Below, one piece after another: positions 30,363-39,422 of a stretch of DNA of 64,000 nucleotides. Positions within the stretch are counted from its first letter, which is position 1, and each line of letters begins with the position of its first letter. Source of the stretch: Cellvibrio sp. UBA7671 (GTDB lineage Bacteria > Pseudomonadota > Gammaproteobacteria > Pseudomonadales > Cellvibrionaceae). The stretch lies in contig DLHJ01000002.1 in NCBI GenBank assembly GCA_002483145.1, forward strand, positions 310,001 to 374,000. The letters run 5' to 3'. The notes beneath the pieces are model-generated. The model was not told where the DNA came from. It ran no database searches and worked only from the letters and a program-made list of their open reading frames with translations. A program made the translations under genes and the position numbers.

Positions 30363-31265
30363 TTACTGTGCTCCCCATCCTGCTTTTAAGCTTTCCCACA
30401 TCTCATCAAAATGTTTTTGTTCGTGTACGCGCAGGGCGTCGTATTGCGCTTCATTCAGGCTTGCACGCGCCGTTGCCAAATAATTGTCTTTATAATCGAG
30501 CAGCGCTTCATGTGCTTTTTCGATTAAAAAAGGTTTTTCTGCTGCAGATGCGTTTGCAATGGTTTGGCCTGTTGTTTCCAAATATTGGGAAAACTCTTGT
30601 TTTTGCTCCAGTTTACTAAGTAGGAGTGTGTCGCGTTTTTCACTGGGGATAGGCGAGCCTGCTTGTACTTGATCAAAAAAGTTGTTCATCTGATATTGCT
30701 CGTAAGCAGAATCTTTTAGCAAATCATAGGTTTTTCTATCTTCAGGTGAGCTGAGCAGTTGGGCAATTTGGCGATCTATTTCTGCCAGGCTTTCCTGTTG
30801 TTTACGGATTGCTTCTTCGGTATCTGCTTGCGATGAATAATAGCCGATACTGGATGCCCCCAAAATTTGTTCTCGCTGCAACAATAATTCTTGCAGCTCA
30901 TTGCGCGCTTGTCCTGCCAAGCCCAATTGCGACATTAACAGCGCATATTTTTTTTCCAGAGTGCGCTTGAGGTTTTCTTGCTGGATGCTGGCAAACTCGT
31001 CCAGCTTGGAAGACGTAACAACAGGGTTTGCTGTCAGGGGAGCTTGTTTGGTGGGGTGTAAGGTGTTTTGCCCAAAGGCAATAAACTCCTGCAAACTATC
31101 AATTTTTTTCTGATAGGTTTCGCGCTCTTCCTGCAAGCGAGCATCAAAGTCTACTTGTTGCTGCGTTAACTGCTGCTGCAGGGTTTGGTGATCCAGATGG
31201 AGCACGCCATATCGTACTGATACCAATAACAATAGCGCCGCAAGTATTATGCTTACCAGTTTCAT
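30363..31265 (-). CDS. Membrane-anchored coiled-coil protein of unknown function
   Basis: The 300-residue protein has one N-terminal hydrophobic helix (SIILAALLLLVSVRYGV), which may be an uncleaved anchor, then almost entirely Gln- and Glu-rich helices that look like coiled coil (LQQQLTQQQVDFDARLQEERE, EIDRQIAQLLSSPEDRK). The C-terminus YDALRVHEQKHFDEMWESL is amphipathic. GGAGG is 5-10 bases before the ATG. I do not recognise a family; the size and helix-only layout after a membrane anchor are superficially like lipase foldases, but I see no shared motif. It lies upstream of the CE12-like gene in the same direction, 67 bases apart. Confidence 0.7.
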   Translation of the reverse strand: MKLVSIILAALLLLVSVRYGVLHLDHQTLQQQLTQQQVDFDARLQEERETYQKKIDSLQEFIAFGQNTLHPTKQAPLTANPVVTSSKLDEFASIQQENLKRTLEKKYALLMSQLGLAGQARNELQELLLQREQILGASSIGYYSSQADTEEAIRKQQESLAEIDRQIAQLLSSPEDRKTYDLLKDSAYEQYQMNNFFDQVQAGSPIPSEKRDTLLLSKLEQKQEFSQYLETTGQTIANASAAEKPFLIEKAHEALLDYKDNYLATARASLNEAQYDALRVHEQKHFDEMWESLKAGWGAQ

Positions 31266-31503
31266 CTTTACCTCCGTAAATACGGATTCTTTAGTGGGGT
31301 GTGAGGTAAATCTGACCGAGGAATTGCCGGAGTATGCACAGCTGGTTATTGTTTTAACATTCTTGTTGATAGCTGTTTTTTTGAAGCTGGATTAGATTAC
31401 ATTTTCCTGATGGCTTCAAGCTTTTGAGGTGATAATAAAATCAACTCATTTCGCAGTGTGAACACATACCGGTTTAGAGGGTTAACTCTGGTAACCCGCC
31501 AGC

Positions 31504-32547
31504 TTAAGGTGCCAAATGACGGTTTAAGAACGGAATGACATTGTTAATAAACCTTTCCTCTCCCTCCCAGTATTGGTTCCACGCATTGCCACTGTACTCC
31601 TCTGCCTGATGTTGAACACCAAAATCGTCCAACATACGTGTGAATTTTTGATTGGCATACACATGGTCGGGGTTGTCGTCATAACGCCCCCAGTCCATTT
31701 TGAAGCCGTGTAGCTGGCGCAAATTTTCTGCGCGTGTGGGTAGACGGCTGTCCAATAAAAAATTATCGCGCAGCATGGCGACATGGGTGGTGTTGGTAAT
31801 TAATTGATCGCCTTTTAATTCCACCATCAAGTCAGCATAGAAGGGCGGTTTATCCGGATTAGGTAAATACGCCTGTGCCATCAGCATAAATACCCGCGAA
31901 TAAATATTGGATTCGAGATCTTTCCAGTTCTTAGCCTGATTCATCTGGCGCCAGTCAGGCTTGGATTGCATCAGCGTTTCCCCTGTTGCTGTGCCGAACG
32001 GATGCATGGCGTAAACACTGCCGAATAAGCCGGGGTAATCCATTGTCAGCTTGATGGCGGCATAACCGCCGATCATATCCCCAACCGCTGCGCGTGCAGT
32101 TGCAGATGGATTGGTGCGGAAGCGCTGGTCTATGGCCGGTATCAATTCCTGAATAATGTGATCCATCCAGCGACCACTGCTGGTAGCGTTGCTGTAAAAA
32201 CTTCCCAAGCCTGGGCCGGTGAAATCCCCGGCGACAAGGATGCAGTCTTTCAAGCGGCCAGCGCGGATGGCTTCATCCAAGGTGCGTTGTACTTTTCCAT
32301 CCTCAAAAAATTTTGTATTGCTCCACCCCAAACTATGGAAATAGTAAATCACGGGATAGCGTTGTTTACCTTGTTGATAAGAGGCAGGAAGATAAACTTT
32401 GATATTTCGCTCGCGCTTAATACCAATAAGATTTCCATCGAGGGCGGTCGATTTGATCGTGAAGTCGGTAATTCGGCTATCGGTAGCTGCAGCATCAATG
32501 CCCATAGTCAGTAGGAACAGGCAGAAGAATATTGTAGCGGTGTTCAT
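31504..32547 (-). CDS. Secreted esterase-D-fold protein lacking catalytic Ser and His
   Basis: The 347-residue protein has a signal peptide (MNTATIFFCLFLLTMG to AAATD) and the putative-esterase (PF00756-type) fold: NIKVYLPASYQQGKQRYPVIYYFHS, ELIPAIDQRFRT, GGYAAIKLTMDYPGLFGSVYAMHP. The nucleophile elbow, normally GxSxGG, reads GDMIGGY at 156-162, with Met158 where Ser should be. The usual C-terminal His (GGHxW) reads SGNAW, with Asn321. Two of three triad residues are therefore missing and esterase activity is unlikely. Fold relatives without activity exist (mycobacterial MPT51). GGAGG precedes the start. It lies 80 bases after the 7TM-AraC gene. Confidence 0.85.
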   Translation of the reverse strand: MNTATIFFCLFLLTMGIDAAATDSRITDFTIKSTALDGNLIGIKRERNIKVYLPASYQQGKQRYPVIYYFHSLGWSNTKFFEDGKVQRTLDEAIRAGRLKDCILVAGDFTGPGLGSFYSNATSSGRWMDHIIQELIPAIDQRFRTNPSATARAAVGDMIGGYAAIKLTMDYPGLFGSVYAMHPFGTATGETLMQSKPDWRQMNQAKNWKDLESNIYSRVFMLMAQAYLPNPDKPPFYADLMVELKGDQLITNTTHVAMLRDNFLLDSRLPTRAENLRQLHGFKMDWGRYDDNPDHVYANQKFTRMLDDFGVQHQAEEYSGNAWNQYWEGEERFINNVIPFLNRHLAP

Positions 32548-32627
32548 AAGCGCCTCCAGTGGCAGATAGTTTCCTGGAGGCTACCCCGTAATGCCGTGAT
32601 CAGCGGCCGATCCGATCGGGACGAACG

Positions 32628-33800
32628 CTATTCGCTCGCCATTTTCAAGTTGCGGGCGCGGTATTCGCTGGGTGTCATCTGCGTCTGTTGGCGAAATGCG
32701 GTATTGAATGTGGATTTGGAATTAAAGCCTGCGTCTTCAGCAATGGTGAGAATAGTTTTGTCTGGATAAGTTAATAACGCCTGTTTGGCGGCATTGATCC
32801 TGTAACTGTTGACCCACTCATAAAAATTGGTTTGCAGATCTTGATTAATTACTTGGGATAAATAATGCGGACTCTCACGCAACTGCTCGCTCAGTTGTTT
32901 CAGGCTGAAACCTGGTTGCGTGTAAAGCTTTTCGTTTTCCATCGCTGCGAACAATTTGGTTTTGATGCGGCGTCTGATCCCTTCGTCTAACGGCGAATTG
33001 GTGTATTTCTCTGTATTACTTTTGGCGGAAGGTGCCAGATTTACATCTTCTGATGATGCAGGGGTTAATGCTAAAGGCTTAAGCCGCGTTAGGCCAAAAA
33101 GGGCGCGCAGGGTAAAAATAATCTCTATCGTCATAAACAGATTTATTCCCAGTCCACCCACCGGCCCGATATACATGCAGTGCAATGTACGCAGGATTGC
33201 CATCATCCACTTCACCACCAAAATCAACAGTAGCCATTTTATTGCCTGCAACGAATATTCATGCGGGTTGGAAACATTCGCAAAAACCTGTTGTTCATAT
33301 TTCTGCAACATTAATCGAATTCGCACCACAAGCATCGGAACCTGTAGGGTAAATATAGCGATGCACACCAACATACAACCATGGATAAACATCGCCTGAT
33401 AAGCTGATGCCGGTGCAACCGCATTACCGAATTCATTACCAGTGTGCGCGGACAACAGCAGGGGAAGCAAACACAAGCTTGCTATCGCCAACAAACATTT
33501 GTGTAATTTAGGCAAAACAAAGGGGCTTGGTGTTTGCTGGCGGGTAATCTCTAGCGTGCATAACCATAAGCAGGGTGCAATCAACAACGACAACAACATC
33601 AGTCCTCCAAGCCACAAGGATTTGAATCCTGTGCTCGGGTGTAACATCAACCATTCAAAGCCAAACCCGAGTGCTTCTAACAGCAGGAATACTGAGAAAT
33701 ACCGCAGCCGCCATTGCGGCAATAAACTGCGCAACCCCGCTGCACTCAAGAGGCAGTAACCTATGGCGATGGCAAATAAGGAGGTTTGAATAGTGTTCAT
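32628..33800 (-). CDS. AraC-family regulator with N-terminal 7TM membrane domain
   Basis: The 390-residue protein has about seven hydrophobic segments in residues 1-235 and a C-terminal AraC/XylS DNA-binding domain from about 285: FSLKQLSEQLRESPHYLSQVINQ (first helix-turn-helix), NSYRINAAKQALL, and TILTIAEDAGFNSKSTFNTAFRQQT with the family's PSEYR end. Proteins of this layout are membrane-bound regulators that sense an unknown signal. It lies just upstream of, and in the same direction as, the inactive-esterase gene, so that gene or the esterase-type cluster to its left is a likely target. Confidence 0.87.
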   Translation of the reverse strand: MNTIQTSLFAIAIGYCLLSAAGLRSLLPQWRLRYFSVFLLLEALGFGFEWLMLHPSTGFKSLWLGGLMLLSLLIAPCLWLCTLEITRQQTPSPFVLPKLHKCLLAIASLCLLPLLLSAHTGNEFGNAVAPASAYQAMFIHGCMLVCIAIFTLQVPMLVVRIRLMLQKYEQQVFANVSNPHEYSLQAIKWLLLILVVKWMMAILRTLHCMYIGPVGGLGINLFMTIEIIFTLRALFGLTRLKPLALTPASSEDVNLAPSAKSNTEKYTNSPLDEGIRRRIKTKLFAAMENEKLYTQPGFSLKQLSEQLRESPHYLSQVINQDLQTNFYEWVNSYRINAAKQALLTYPDKTILTIAEDAGFNSKSTFNTAFRQQTQMTPSEYRARNLKMASE

Positions 33801-33982
33801 AGGGGGTAAGTAGTTTAAGGGGTGATACCTTGTTGCGATATTAGCGTGCTATCAACTTGGTTACTATGTTTCGTTGCCCGACGAAATTCAACAAGAAGAA
33901 TATTTGTTATGCGGTGAAATATACCCAAAAAATTGGGATGTTAATCTGCTTAGTCTACTCAGCGGTCTGAGGCGTATAAGGC

Positions 33983-33988
33983 TATAAT
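33983..33988 (+). promoter_or_regulatory. -10 element for the 2TM protein gene
   Basis: A perfect TATAAT lies 35 bases before the ATG at 34023. No good -35 match was found at the usual spacing, so it may need an activator. The 222-base gap (33801-34022) holds no gene. Confidence 0.4.
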
Positions 33989-34022
33989 CGGTTGGTGAAT
34001 TAATAATACGAATGGATGAGTT

Positions 34023-34901
34023 ATGTCTAACAATCTTAATAAAAAGCGGAAAACATGGGTGCCTATTCATAAAGAGAATTGGTTTGGGGATTGGTTTGAC
34101 CCTCATGAAAGTTACTTAAGATTGCCATCATTTTGGTGGCCATTTACGATAATCATGATTGGTGTTGCTTTGGTGTCATGGAAGGTAATACATGACCAAG
34201 AATTGGTTTGGGGTTTAGATTCGAGAGTTGAACAATGGTATGAGTGGTTCAAAATGCCATTATGGGTGTTGGCGCTCTTAATTCCTGTTCTCGGACTATT
34301 CAATGCAAATCATAAATCAGAGCAAACCAGAGCTTCAATGGAACTTACTAAAGCCCAGAATAATTTTGCAAATTATTACAAGCATCTAGAGGAGTTCTCG
34401 AAGTATGTTGGGGTTGTCAGTAAAGATTTTGATCCGTATGTGAAGGTTCAGATAAAGGCGCTGCATTCAAAACTGTTTCCGTTGGCAGATGGTGGTGATT
34501 ACAAAATTTTCTATAATGGTGGCTCGCCATTAAATGCAGCTTATGAATTGGTCCGGCTCACCATTAAAGATGTACAGCAAATATCCTTGGAACTAAAAAC
34601 TGCCGCGAAAGTAAACCCCGGAAGTGGGGTGTTAAGGAGACAGTTGGATTATCATTATTTATTACAAGAATTCTTTGTTTTTAGTGAAATGAAACCAGAT
34701 GGTGTCTTCGTGGCGGAAAATGAAGATGAGGCTTTGATATGTGCGGTTAACTCTATTGAGGTCGAATGTGTTAACCAAATATACGTGATGTTAAAGTTAT
34801 TGGATGGGATTGCAAAATTCGATGCAAAAACTGAATTACCGCACAAAGATATTCATAGGATTTATAGGGATGCGTTTCTACCTATACGGTGTAATACTTA
34901 A
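34023..34901 (+). CDS. Two-helix membrane protein with helical cytoplasmic domain, unknown
   Basis: The 292-residue protein has two hydrophobic segments (SFWWPFTIIMIGVALVSW, about 36-54, and MPLWVLALLIPVLGLF, about 77-93), then a soluble, helix-rich part of about 190 residues (EQTRASMELTKAQNNFANYY, NPGSGVLRRQLDYHYLLQEF). No recognised domain. The base composition is more AT-rich than the flanking metabolic genes and codon use differs, which suggests recent acquisition. The two small genes after it run in the same direction. Small 2TM proteins with such a layout occur as effectors in some anti-phage systems, but no partner enzyme is seen, so no function is assigned. Confidence 0.75.
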   Translation: MSNNLNKKRKTWVPIHKENWFGDWFDPHESYLRLPSFWWPFTIIMIGVALVSWKVIHDQELVWGLDSRVEQWYEWFKMPLWVLALLIPVLGLFNANHKSEQTRASMELTKAQNNFANYYKHLEEFSKYVGVVSKDFDPYVKVQIKALHSKLFPLADGGDYKIFYNGGSPLNAAYELVRLTIKDVQQISLELKTAAKVNPGSGVLRRQLDYHYLLQEFFVFSEMKPDGVFVAENEDEALICAVNSIEVECVNQIYVMLKLLDGIAKFDAKTELPHKDIHRIYRDAFLPIRCNT

Positions 34902-34947
34902 TTAATAGCCAAAAGTTTATAGGTTGTTACCTAAATAGGGGTTATTA

Positions 34948-35070
34948 ATGATGTGCGATCATACTGCTAAAAATAAAACACGCTTTTTCTTGGAGGGATG
35001 GGGCAATAGGTTGATGGGCTTTGTTAATGATCAGGTTAGGAAGTTAGAAGAAATTAAACAACTTATATAA
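34948..35070 (+). CDS. Small protein, 40 residues, unknown
   Basis: An ATG-ATG start with AGGGG 8-9 bases upstream opens a 40-residue frame that ends just before the next gene. The product is charged with a central Trp/Phe patch (RFFLEGWGNRLMGFVN) and a Lys/Glu-rich end, so it may be an amphipathic helix. It lies 46 bases after the 2TM gene and 17 bases before the 77-residue gene, and the good ribosome binding site makes translation plausible. Confidence 0.45.
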   Translation: MMCDHTAKNKTRFFLEGWGNRLMGFVNDQVRKLEEIKQLI

Positions 35071-35087
35071 TTGCTGAAGGAAAAATT

Positions 35088-35321
35088 ATGATAATTGGAA
35101 TTGATGGTAATATGTGGTATTGCAGTAATGAAATATGTATTGCTGAGCCCGATGCTAAAATTGCGTTTGCTCCTACTCTTAAAGAGGCGGCAGTTAGTTA
35201 TAAGTCGCAATATCATTTGGATGGTGCAGTTCCGATAGAACTGTTAGATTTTTTGGATGTTACTCCTGAGGAGTATCAGAAAGTTACCGGTTGGAAAAAT
35301 ACCGAGATCGTGAAACGCTAA
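35088..35321 (+). CDS. Small protein, 77 residues, unknown
   Basis: AAGGAAA is 7 bases before the ATG. The product has no membrane helix or signal, with MIIGIDGNMWYCSNEICI at its start and LLDFLDVTPEEYQKVTGW near its end. I do not recognise a family. It is the third gene of the AT-rich cluster after the 2TM protein, and a terminator lies 116 bases downstream. Confidence 0.6.
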   Translation: MIIGIDGNMWYCSNEICIAEPDAKIAFAPTLKEAAVSYKSQYHLDGAVPIELLDFLDVTPEEYQKVTGWKNTEIVKR

Positions 35322-35436
35322 ACTCTTTAGTCGCATTATCGCTCATAAAGAATTTATCTAAATCCGCCCAGAATAATCTCGGCGGGATTTCTTTAGATCC
35401 TTGGATTATGATTTTAGTGGTCGCACCACTAGAAAC

Positions 35437-35465
35437 AAAAAGCCCAGTTTTCGCTGGGCTTTTTA
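35437..35465. terminator. Bidirectional Rho-independent terminator
   Basis: AAAAAGCCCAG pairs with CTGGGCTTTTT over a short TTTTCG loop. It lies between the small cluster and the convergent argS. Confidence 0.88.
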
Positions 35466-35496
35466 TTGGATCAACTAGCTAGTAGAAAGATATAAA

Positions 35497-37236
35497 CTAC
35501 ATCCTCTCCATCACCTCAATCCCCAACAATTCCAACCCTTGCTCAATAGTCTTCGCAACCAAATGACACAAACGCAAACGGCTATCGCGTACGTCAGCTT
35601 CTATGCCATCTTTCAAAATTGGGCAGGCTTCGTAGAAGGTCATATAAAGGCTGGCGATTTCATACAAATAAGTACACAGCAAGTGCGGCATGGCTTCGCG
35701 GGCGACTTGATCCAATACTTCACTGAATTGCAGTAATTTAATTGCCAGGGTTTTTTCCTGCTCTGTGCCAATAATAATCCCATTGGTCAGTGATTCCGGA
35801 GTAACACCGGCTTTGCGGAAAATACTTTGTACTCGGGTGTAAGCGTATTGCAAGTAAGGTGCTGTGTTACCTTCAAAGCTGAGCATGGATTCCCAGCTAA
35901 ATATGTAATCATTGGTGCGGGTTTTACATAGGTCGGCGTATTTCACTGAGCCGATGCCCACCCTGCGTGAAATTTCCGCGATTTCATCAGCAGATAAATC
36001 GGGATTTTTTTCGCTTACCAGTGCGCCTGCGCGTTCAACGGCTTCGGTTAATAACTCGGCGAGTTTAACGGTGCCGCCGGTGCGGGTTTTGAAGGGTTTT
36101 CCATCGCTGCCCATCATGGTGCCGAACGCCAAATGCTCAAGGCTTACTGTTTCATCCACAAATTTTGCTTTGCGTGACAGGGTAAATACTTGTTGCATAT
36201 GCAGCGATTGGCGCGCATCAATAAAATACATAATGCGATTGGCTTTCAGTGTGTTCACGCGATAGCGCAGTGCGGCCAAATCGGTTGTTGCATACAAAAA
36301 CCCGCCGCCTTGCTTTTGGATAATCATCGGCGATGGATTGCCTTCTTTGTCGGCGAGTTCTTGCAGGAATACGACTTGCGCGCCGTCACTCTCAACCGCG
36401 AGGCCTTGGTCTTGCAATTCTTTTACAACAGGCGCGAGATCGTTGTTGTAAAAACTCTCGCCGCGAACATCAGTGTCTTTCAGTGTGACGTTGAGCTGTT
36501 GGTAAATTTCGGTGCTGTGATGCAGGGAAATGGTTTTGAATTGTTCCCAGAGCTTTAACATTTGCGCATCGCCGGATTGCAAGCGCACAACATACTCGCG
36601 CGCTTTATTGGCAAAGGTTTCGTTGTCATCAAAATGTTTTTTGGCTTGCTGGTAAAACACTTCCAAATCTTTGAGTGCCATGGCTTCATCGCCTTTGGCT
36701 CCCAATTGTTCTTCCAACTCGGCGATCAGCATACCGAATTGTGTGCCCCAATCGCCCACGTGGTTTTGGCGGATGACATTGTGCCCTTGGAACTCGAGCA
36801 AGCGGGCGAGGGAGTCACCGATGATGGTGGAGCGCAAATGGCCGACATGCATTTCTTTGGCGAGGTTGGGGCCGGAATAGTCAATTACCACATTTTGTGG
36901 TGCGGCGACTTGTTCAACTTGCAGGCGCGCATCGCTTTGCGCTTTAGCGATCTGCTCACCCAGCCATTCGGGGTTGAGGTCGATGTTGATAAAACCGGGG
37001 CCGGCGATTTCTACTTTTTCAGCGATTCCGGCCAGATCCAGTGCGGCGACAATTTTGGCCGCCAGTTCGCGCGGGTTAGTGCCCATGGCTTTGGCTGCGC
37101 CCATCGCGCAGTTGGCTTGGTAATCGCCAAAACCGGCTTTTTTACCGGGGGCAATCAGGGCGGGCAGGTCGGTGGGTACGCCCACTGTTGCCATGGCATT
37201 GAGGACTTTTTGGTTCAGTAATTCACGGATATTCAT
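35497..37236 (-). CDS. argS: Arginyl-tRNA synthetase
   Basis: The 579-residue class I synthetase charges tRNA-Arg. Motifs: N-terminal tRNA-binding domain ([15 protein letters not shown]), HIGH-type [34 protein letters not shown], the [16 protein letters not shown] segment near the KMSK-type site, and the C-terminal anticodon-binding end ending in [12 protein letters not shown]. The ATG at 37234-37236 gives the family length (577 in E. coli); an in-frame extension to 37308 is unlikely. It is divergent from the enoyl-CoA hydratase gene. Confidence 0.97.
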   Translation of the reverse strand: MNIRELLNQKVLNAMATVGVPTDLPALIAPGKKAGFGDYQANCAMGAAKAMGTNPRELAAKIVAALDLAGIAEKVEIAGPGFINIDLNPEWLGEQIAKAQSDARLQVEQVAAPQNVVIDYSGPNLAKEMHVGHLRSTIIGDSLARLLEFQGHNVIRQNHVGDWGTQFGMLIAELEEQLGAKGDEAMALKDLEVFYQQAKKHFDDNETFANKAREYVVRLQSGDAQMLKLWEQFKTISLHHSTEIYQQLNVTLKDTDVRGESFYNNDLAPVVKELQDQGLAVESDGAQVVFLQELADKEGNPSPMIIQKQGGGFLYATTDLAALRYRVNTLKANRIMYFIDARQSLHMQQVFTLSRKAKFVDETVSLEHLAFGTMMGSDGKPFKTRTGGTVKLAELLTEAVERAGALVSEKNPDLSADEIAEISRRVGIGSVKYADLCKTRTNDYIFSWESMLSFEGNTAPYLQYAYTRVQSIFRKAGVTPESLTNGIIIGTEQEKTLAIKLLQFSEVLDQVAREAMPHLLCTYLYEIASLYMTFYEACPILKDGIEADVRDSRLRLCHLVAKTIEQGLELLGIEVMERM

Positions 37237-37427
37237 AGGGTAAATTCGGTCGCTGCAGCTAAATACGGAAGGTGGCGAATTGTACCCGCCGAGGGTGGGT
37301 GATGCCATCTTTTATAGGCTTGTGACTGCTCACCAGCGCAGGCTGGATGAGTTTGTCTATACTCATACGACTCTTGAATCCAACCCTGTATCTGTACTTT
37401 CCACTTCTGCCCAAGAAGGATCCGATA

Positions 37428-38207
37428 ATGATAACTAGCCCGATTCCCCAGATTCTTGCCCAGCTCGATAGCCGTGTCTTGACACTGAGTTTTAATCGCC
37501 CCGAGCGCAAAAATGCCCTGACGCTCGCCATGTATGGCGCGCTAGCCGATTTGATTAAAGCGGCTGATGCGGATAACGAGGTGCGCGTTTTAGTATTGAC
37601 CGGCACCGACGAATTTTTTACCAGCGGCAACGACCTGATGGATTTTATGAATGAACCGGAAATTCATGATAACCATCCGGTAGTGCGTTTTATGGAGGCT
37701 TTGCGCCACTGTGGCAAACCGGTAGTTGCTGTGGTGCGCGGCCATGCCGTCGGCATTGGTACCACCATGCTCTTGCATTGCGATCTGGTTTACGCCGCTG
37801 ATGATGCGCGTATGCAGTTGCCTTTTGTGAATTTGGGATTGTGCCCGGAATACGCGAGTAGCTATTTGGTGCCGCGGTTGGTGGGACAACAAAAAGCAGC
37901 GGAATTGTTTTTACTGGGCGAACCCTTCTCTGGTGCCGATGCAGCTGCATTAGGATTAGTGACCAAAGCCGTTCCCTGGGATGAATTGACGGAGTATTCG
38001 CGTGCGAAAATTGCGCGCCTCGCCTCGCAGCCGCCGGGTGCTGTGCGGCGCACCAAAGCCCTGCTGCGCGCGGCAACCAATGTTGCGGTGGATGCATCCT
38101 TAAGTACTGAATATGCCGGGTTTGCTGCAGGTTTGGCATCCGACGAATGCAAAGAATCTGTCACCGCATTTTTTGAAAAACGCGCACCAGATTTTTCACG
38201 TTTTTAA
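37428..38207 (+). CDS. Enoyl-CoA hydratase/isomerase family protein
   Basis: The 259-residue crotonase-fold protein has FNRPERKNALTLAMY at the start, TGTDEFFTSGNDLMDF and HAVGIGTTMLLHCDLVYA (oxyanion-forming segments) and LGLCPEYASSYLVPRLVG, with Glu in the position used for hydration or isomerisation. AAGAAGGA precedes the ATG at 37428. It lies 28 bases before an SDR of the 2,4-dienoyl-CoA-reductase type, so the pair probably serves oxidation of unsaturated fatty acids. The exact CoA substrate is not evident. Confidence 0.88.
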   Translation: MITSPIPQILAQLDSRVLTLSFNRPERKNALTLAMYGALADLIKAADADNEVRVLVLTGTDEFFTSGNDLMDFMNEPEIHDNHPVVRFMEALRHCGKPVVAVVRGHAVGIGTTMLLHCDLVYAADDARMQLPFVNLGLCPEYASSYLVPRLVGQQKAAELFLLGEPFSGADAAALGLVTKAVPWDELTEYSRAKIARLASQPPGAVRRTKALLRAATNVAVDASLSTEYAGFAAGLASDECKESVTAFFEKRAPDFSRF

Positions 38208-38235
38208 TCTTAGTAAAACAGCTGGGAAAAATAAT

Positions 38236-39054
38236 ATGAGCATGCCCTTTGATTTTAAAAATAAAAATGTCCTTGTTGTTGGCGGTACCAGCGGCATTAA
38301 TCGCGGTATTGCAGAAACCTTTGCCAAAGCAGGAGCCTGTGTCGCCGTCGTGAGTCGTGCTCAGGAAAAAGTGAATGATACAATTCAATCGCTAAAAGCC
38401 TGTGGTGCTGCTGGTGCACGCGGATTTGCGGCCGATGTACGCGAAGCTGAAGCGATAAAAAATGGCGTTGCCGAAATCGCAGCCGCTTGGGGAAAATTGG
38501 ATGTGGTGGTGTCAGGTGCAGCGGGAAATTTTCCAGCGCTCGCGATGGGCATGTCGCCTAATGGTTTTCGCTCGGTCATCGAAATTGATTTGCTCGGTAC
38601 ATTTCATGTGATGCAAGCGGTGTATCCGCATCTGCAAAAACCGGGTGCATCGATTATCAATATATCGGCGCCGCAAGCAGAAGTACCCATGGCAGGGCAG
38701 AGCCATGTGTGTGCGGCTAAAGCTGGTGTAGATATGATTACACGCACCCTGTGTTTGGAATGGGGCGCAGAAGGCGTTCGTATCAATTCAATTATTCCTG
38801 GCCCGATTGATAACACTGAAGGTATGAAACGTTTGGCGCCGAATGAAGCGATTCGCGCCGCGGTAAAAAAATCTGTGCCTCTGCAACGCATGGGTTCAAC
38901 GGATGATATTGCCAATGCCTGTTTATTTTTAGCATCCGATTTTGCCAGTTATATCACCGGCGCCGTCATTCCTGTTGATGGTGGGTGGGCGCAGGGTGGG
39001 GCGGCTTTAGTAGGTGCAGGATTGGCAGATATGTTAAAAGCGATGCCAAAATAA
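38236..39054 (+). CDS. SDR-family oxidoreductase, 2,4-dienoyl-CoA reductase type
   Basis: The 272-residue short-chain dehydrogenase has the cofactor motif VVGGTSGINRGIAETF, the VVSGAAGNFPA motif, and a DGGWAQGG end. The usual Tyr of YxxxK is absent (SHVCAAK), with Lys kept, as in 2,4-dienoyl-CoA reductases, which use a different tyrosine. The flanking text AAKAGVDMITRTLCLEWG is typical of that subgroup. It probably reduces dienoyl-CoA with NADPH during unsaturated fatty acid breakdown, together with the hydratase 28 bases upstream. The ATG at 38236 was chosen; the longer frame to 38113 overlaps the hydratase. Confidence 0.85.
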   Translation: MSMPFDFKNKNVLVVGGTSGINRGIAETFAKAGACVAVVSRAQEKVNDTIQSLKACGAAGARGFAADVREAEAIKNGVAEIAAAWGKLDVVVSGAAGNFPALAMGMSPNGFRSVIEIDLLGTFHVMQAVYPHLQKPGASIINISAPQAEVPMAGQSHVCAAKAGVDMITRTLCLEWGAEGVRINSIIPGPIDNTEGMKRLAPNEAIRAAVKKSVPLQRMGSTDDIANACLFLASDFASYITGAVIPVDGGWAQGGAALVGAGLADMLKAMPK

Positions 39055-39100
39055 AATTACTTTTCACAACTATTTTCCATAGGCGAAAACTCCCCGAGAT

Positions 39101-39141
39101 AACCGGCAGAAATTGCAGGCTACTTCGCAATTCTGCTGGTT
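39101..39141 (+). other. Imperfect hairpin after the SDR gene
   Basis: AACCGGCAGAAATTGC and GCAATTCTGCTGGTT pair with one bulge and one mismatch. No T-run follows, so it may be a weak terminator or a processing signal. Confidence 0.4.
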
Positions 39142-39327
39142 GAATAAATTCTAAATCGATTGCGTCTTTCTTCTTATCAATGCAAGCTGTTGCGCGCCCA
39201 TAATAAAATTTACTAAGATAAATTGGTTGCCATTCCTATCCTAACAATAATTATCAGGCGTTCTGTTTAAGCATCAATATATTTTTATTTGACGGTGAGA
39301 GAGCCGGGTCTCGAGCAGCGCGCCATG

Positions 39328-39346
39328 TTATTGGGTTACCCAATAA
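39328..39346. promoter_or_regulatory. Perfect 19-base palindrome, candidate operator
   Basis: TTATTGGGTTACCCAATAA is a perfect 9-1-9 inverted repeat, 76 bases before the ATG of the CBM2 protein gene, inside a 368-base gap without genes. Its size and symmetry fit a dimeric repressor or activator site, for example of LacI or GntR type. The cognate regulator is not identified in this window. Confidence 0.55.
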
Positions 39347-39422
39347 TGTTTGGCTTGCTGGTATGTGACCTTTTAAAAATAACATACCGATCAATCATCA
39401 GCTGTTTTCAAAAGGAAATGCT

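Noticed and set aside
34023-35321. Retron or abortive-infection system
   Set aside because: No reverse transcriptase, structured msr/msd RNA or nuclease was found nearby; only the 2TM layout is suggestive.
35291-35482. 63-codon frame overlapping the end of the 77-residue gene
   Set aside because: It runs through the bidirectional terminator and has no ribosome binding site.
36562-37221. 219-codon plus-strand frame opposite argS
   Set aside because: Fully antisense to a clear arginyl-tRNA synthetase with all motifs, no independent support.
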